From Acidobacteriota bacterium (GTDB lineage: Bacteria; Acidobacteriota; Terriglobia; Terriglobales; Acidobacteriaceae), in assembly GCA_021778875.1 (NCBI GenBank), contig JAJYBT010000299.1:1-5016 (forward strand): a stretch of 5,016 nt of DNA, in the 5' to 3' direction. The notes under the pieces were generated by a model. That model was given only the letters and a program-made list of their open reading frames with translations. It did no database searches and was not told where the DNA came from. A program made the translations under genes and the position numbers. Positions 4,003 to 5,016 of this stretch are shown piece after piece (position 1 is the stretch's first letter; every line of letters begins with the position of its first letter).

Positions 4003-5016
4003 ATGCCAACCGACGTCATCATGCCCCAGATGGGCGAGTCGATCTTCGAGGGCACCATCACCAAATGGCTCAAGAAGCCCGGCGATTCCGTGCAGAAGGA
4101 CGAGCCCCTCTTTGAAATCTCCACTGACAAGGTCGATGCGGAGATTCCATCGCCCGTGGCAGGCGTGTTGAGTGAGATCAAAGTTTCCGAAGGCGAAACC
4201 GTTCAGGTCAACACAGTGGTCGCCGTCATCGGCGGCGAGGCCGTGAAGCCCGCGCCGCAGGCGCAGCCGGCCCCACCGCAGGTGGCGACGAAGGCGCAGT
4301 CTGCCCCACCGGAGGTGCCGCAGGGGGCCTCACCGCAGGTGACAACACAGGTGGCCGGTGGAACCGAAATAGTCATGCCGCAGATGGGCGAGTCCATCTT
4401 TGAGGGCACCATCACCAAATGGTTGAAAAAAGCCGGTGACCACGTCCAGAAGGACGAGCCGCTGTTTGAAATCTCCACAGATAAAGTCGACGCCGAAATT
4501 CCGTCGCCCGTGGCCGGAGTGCTCAGCGAGATCAAAGTGCCCGAGGGCGCAACCGTAGTGGTCAATACGGTTGTGGCGGTCATCGGCGGCACGGTCACAG
4601 TACCCGCGCCGCAGGCGCAGGTGGCGCCGCAGCCAGCACCACCGCAGGTGGCGGCGGAGGCCGCCGCGCCCGCAGCCACCGCCATCGGCAGCACGCGCAT
4701 CCTCCGCTCCTCGCCTCTCGTCCGCCGCATCGCCAAAGAGCACAATATCGACCTGCATCACGTTCAGGGCACCGGCTCCGAGGGCCGCATCACCAAAGAC
4801 GACATCCTGCGCCATCTCAGCCAGCCCGCGCCGCCCGCGCCGCAGTTGGCCCCATCGCAGGTGGCCGCGCCACTCTCTGCTGAAGTCGTGCCGCTTACCA
4901 GAATGCGCGCCATCATTGCCCAGCGCATGGTTGAGAGCAAGCGCATCAGCCCGCATGTCTACTCCGTCTACAAGGTGGACATGACCCGCATCGCCCGCCT
5001 CCGCGAGCGTCACCGG
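4003..5016 (+). CDS. sucB: 2-oxoacid dehydrogenase E2 (dihydrolipoyl acyltransferase), C-terminus off the window
   Basis: The 338 visible residues are the front of an E2 acyltransferase, the core of a 2-oxoglutarate, branched-chain or pyruvate dehydrogenase complex in the cytoplasm. Lipoyl domain 1 spans about residues 4-78 with the lipoylated Lys43 in TDKVD. Lipoyl domain 2 spans about 122-196 with Lys161. Ala/Pro/Gln-rich flexible linkers follow each. The peripheral-subunit-binding domain (about 231-272, SPLVRRIAKEHNIDL and GSEGRITKDDIL) docks E1 or E3. The catalytic core begins near 295 (VPLTRMRAIIAQRM, then SPHVYSVYKVDMTRI); its HxxxD active site is beyond the edge. GGAGAG 8 bases before the ATG supports this start. 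The GESIFEGTI wording resembles succinyltransferases (SucB) and branched-chain E2s more than pyruvate E2s, so the symbol is a best guess. The preceding lipB would modify both lysines. Confidence 0.93.
   Translation, partial: MPTDVIMPQMGESIFEGTITKWLKKPGDSVQKDEPLFEISTDKVDAEIPSPVAGVLSEIKVSEGETVQVNTVVAVIGGEAVKPAPQAQPAPPQVATKAQSAPPEVPQGASPQVTTQVAGGTEIVMPQMGESIFEGTITKWLKKAGDHVQKDEPLFEISTDKVDAEIPSPVAGVLSEIKVPEGATVVVNTVVAVIGGTVTVPAPQAQVAPQPAPPQVAAEAAAPAATAIGSTRILRSSPLVRRIAKEHNIDLHHVQGTGSEGRITKDDILRHLSQPAPPAPQLAPSQVAAPLSAEVVPLTRMRAIIAQRMVESKRISPHVYSVYKVDMTRIARLRERHR
4015..4590 (+). repeat. Duplicated lipoyl-domain coding unit
   Basis: Codons 5-78 (4015-4236) and 123-196 (4369-4590) encode domains that match at 67 of 74 residues by direct alignment, 354 bases apart. 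Many codons differ synonymously, for example CTC-AAG-AAG against TTG-AAA-AAA, so the copies are not a very recent duplication. Confidence 0.9.
4252..4864 (+). repeat. Recurrent mini-palindromes with a GCA loop in E2 linker DNA
   Basis: Short inverted repeats with the same GCA loop occur at 4252-4264 and 4606-4618 (GCGCC/GGCGC), 4273-4285 and 4639-4651 (CCACC/GGTGG), 4330-4342 (TCACC/GGTGA) and 4852-4864 (CCATC/GGTGG, one G-U pair). All lie in Pro/Ala/Gln linkers and encode PQV or PQA. A seventh, GGTGCC/GGCACC, is at 3817-3831 in the lipB tail. Confidence 0.6.

Noticed and set aside
4203..5013. Open frames on the minus strand opposite the E2 gene, including a repetitive Cys/Gly/Thr-rich protein
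   Set aside because: The repeats merely mirror the E2 linker codons; the plus strand encodes recognisable lipoyl and subunit-binding domains.

Overview
The window is a GC-rich (roughly 60% by eye) bacterial chromosomal segment made mostly of housekeeping genes. The protein styles, the class A RNase P RNA and the adjacency of lipB to a two-lipoyl-domain E2 gene suggest an acidobacterium of the Terriglobia type. That is an inference from gene style, not a measured placement.

Left part, minus strand: a Tat-exported sulfatase running off the left edge (1-871) lies downstream of a short dUTPase gene, dut (982-1416). The gap between them carries a 7-bp tandem repeat. Next is a gene-free stretch built from a 9-bp motif in inverted arrays (1444-1570), then a terminator-like hairpin (1583-1623) and the gene for RNase P RNA, rnpB (about 1636-2123). 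A 12-bp P1 helix fixes the ends of rnpB.

Middle, minus strand: a two-gene MNT/HEPN toxin-antitoxin module of the MntA-HepT type (2232-2887), translationally coupled by a 4-base GTGA overlap. An 11-bp word at the rnpB promoter position recurs upstream of mntA, so the cassette is bracketed by short direct copies.

Right part, plus strand: lipB (octanoyltransferase, 2996-3910) carries an in-frame palindromic insertion and a Pro/Gln-rich C-terminal tail. It is followed by a 2-oxoacid dehydrogenase E2 gene (4003 to the right edge) with two almost identical lipoyl domains, a peripheral-subunit-binding domain and the start of the catalytic core. These two genes belong together biochemically: LipB octanoylates the lysines in the E2 lipoyl domains, and LipA (not seen here) would then complete the lipoyl group.

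I see no wholly new multi-gene system. The most interesting signals are small. They include recurrent mini-palindromes with a fixed GCA loop in the linker-coding DNA of both lipB and E2, with paired changes in their arms. Others are the palindrome inserted in lipB, the inverted 9-mer array whose two arms pair better as minus-strand RNA, and a sulfatase whose usual metal-binding Asp-Asp pair reads Glu-Gly.
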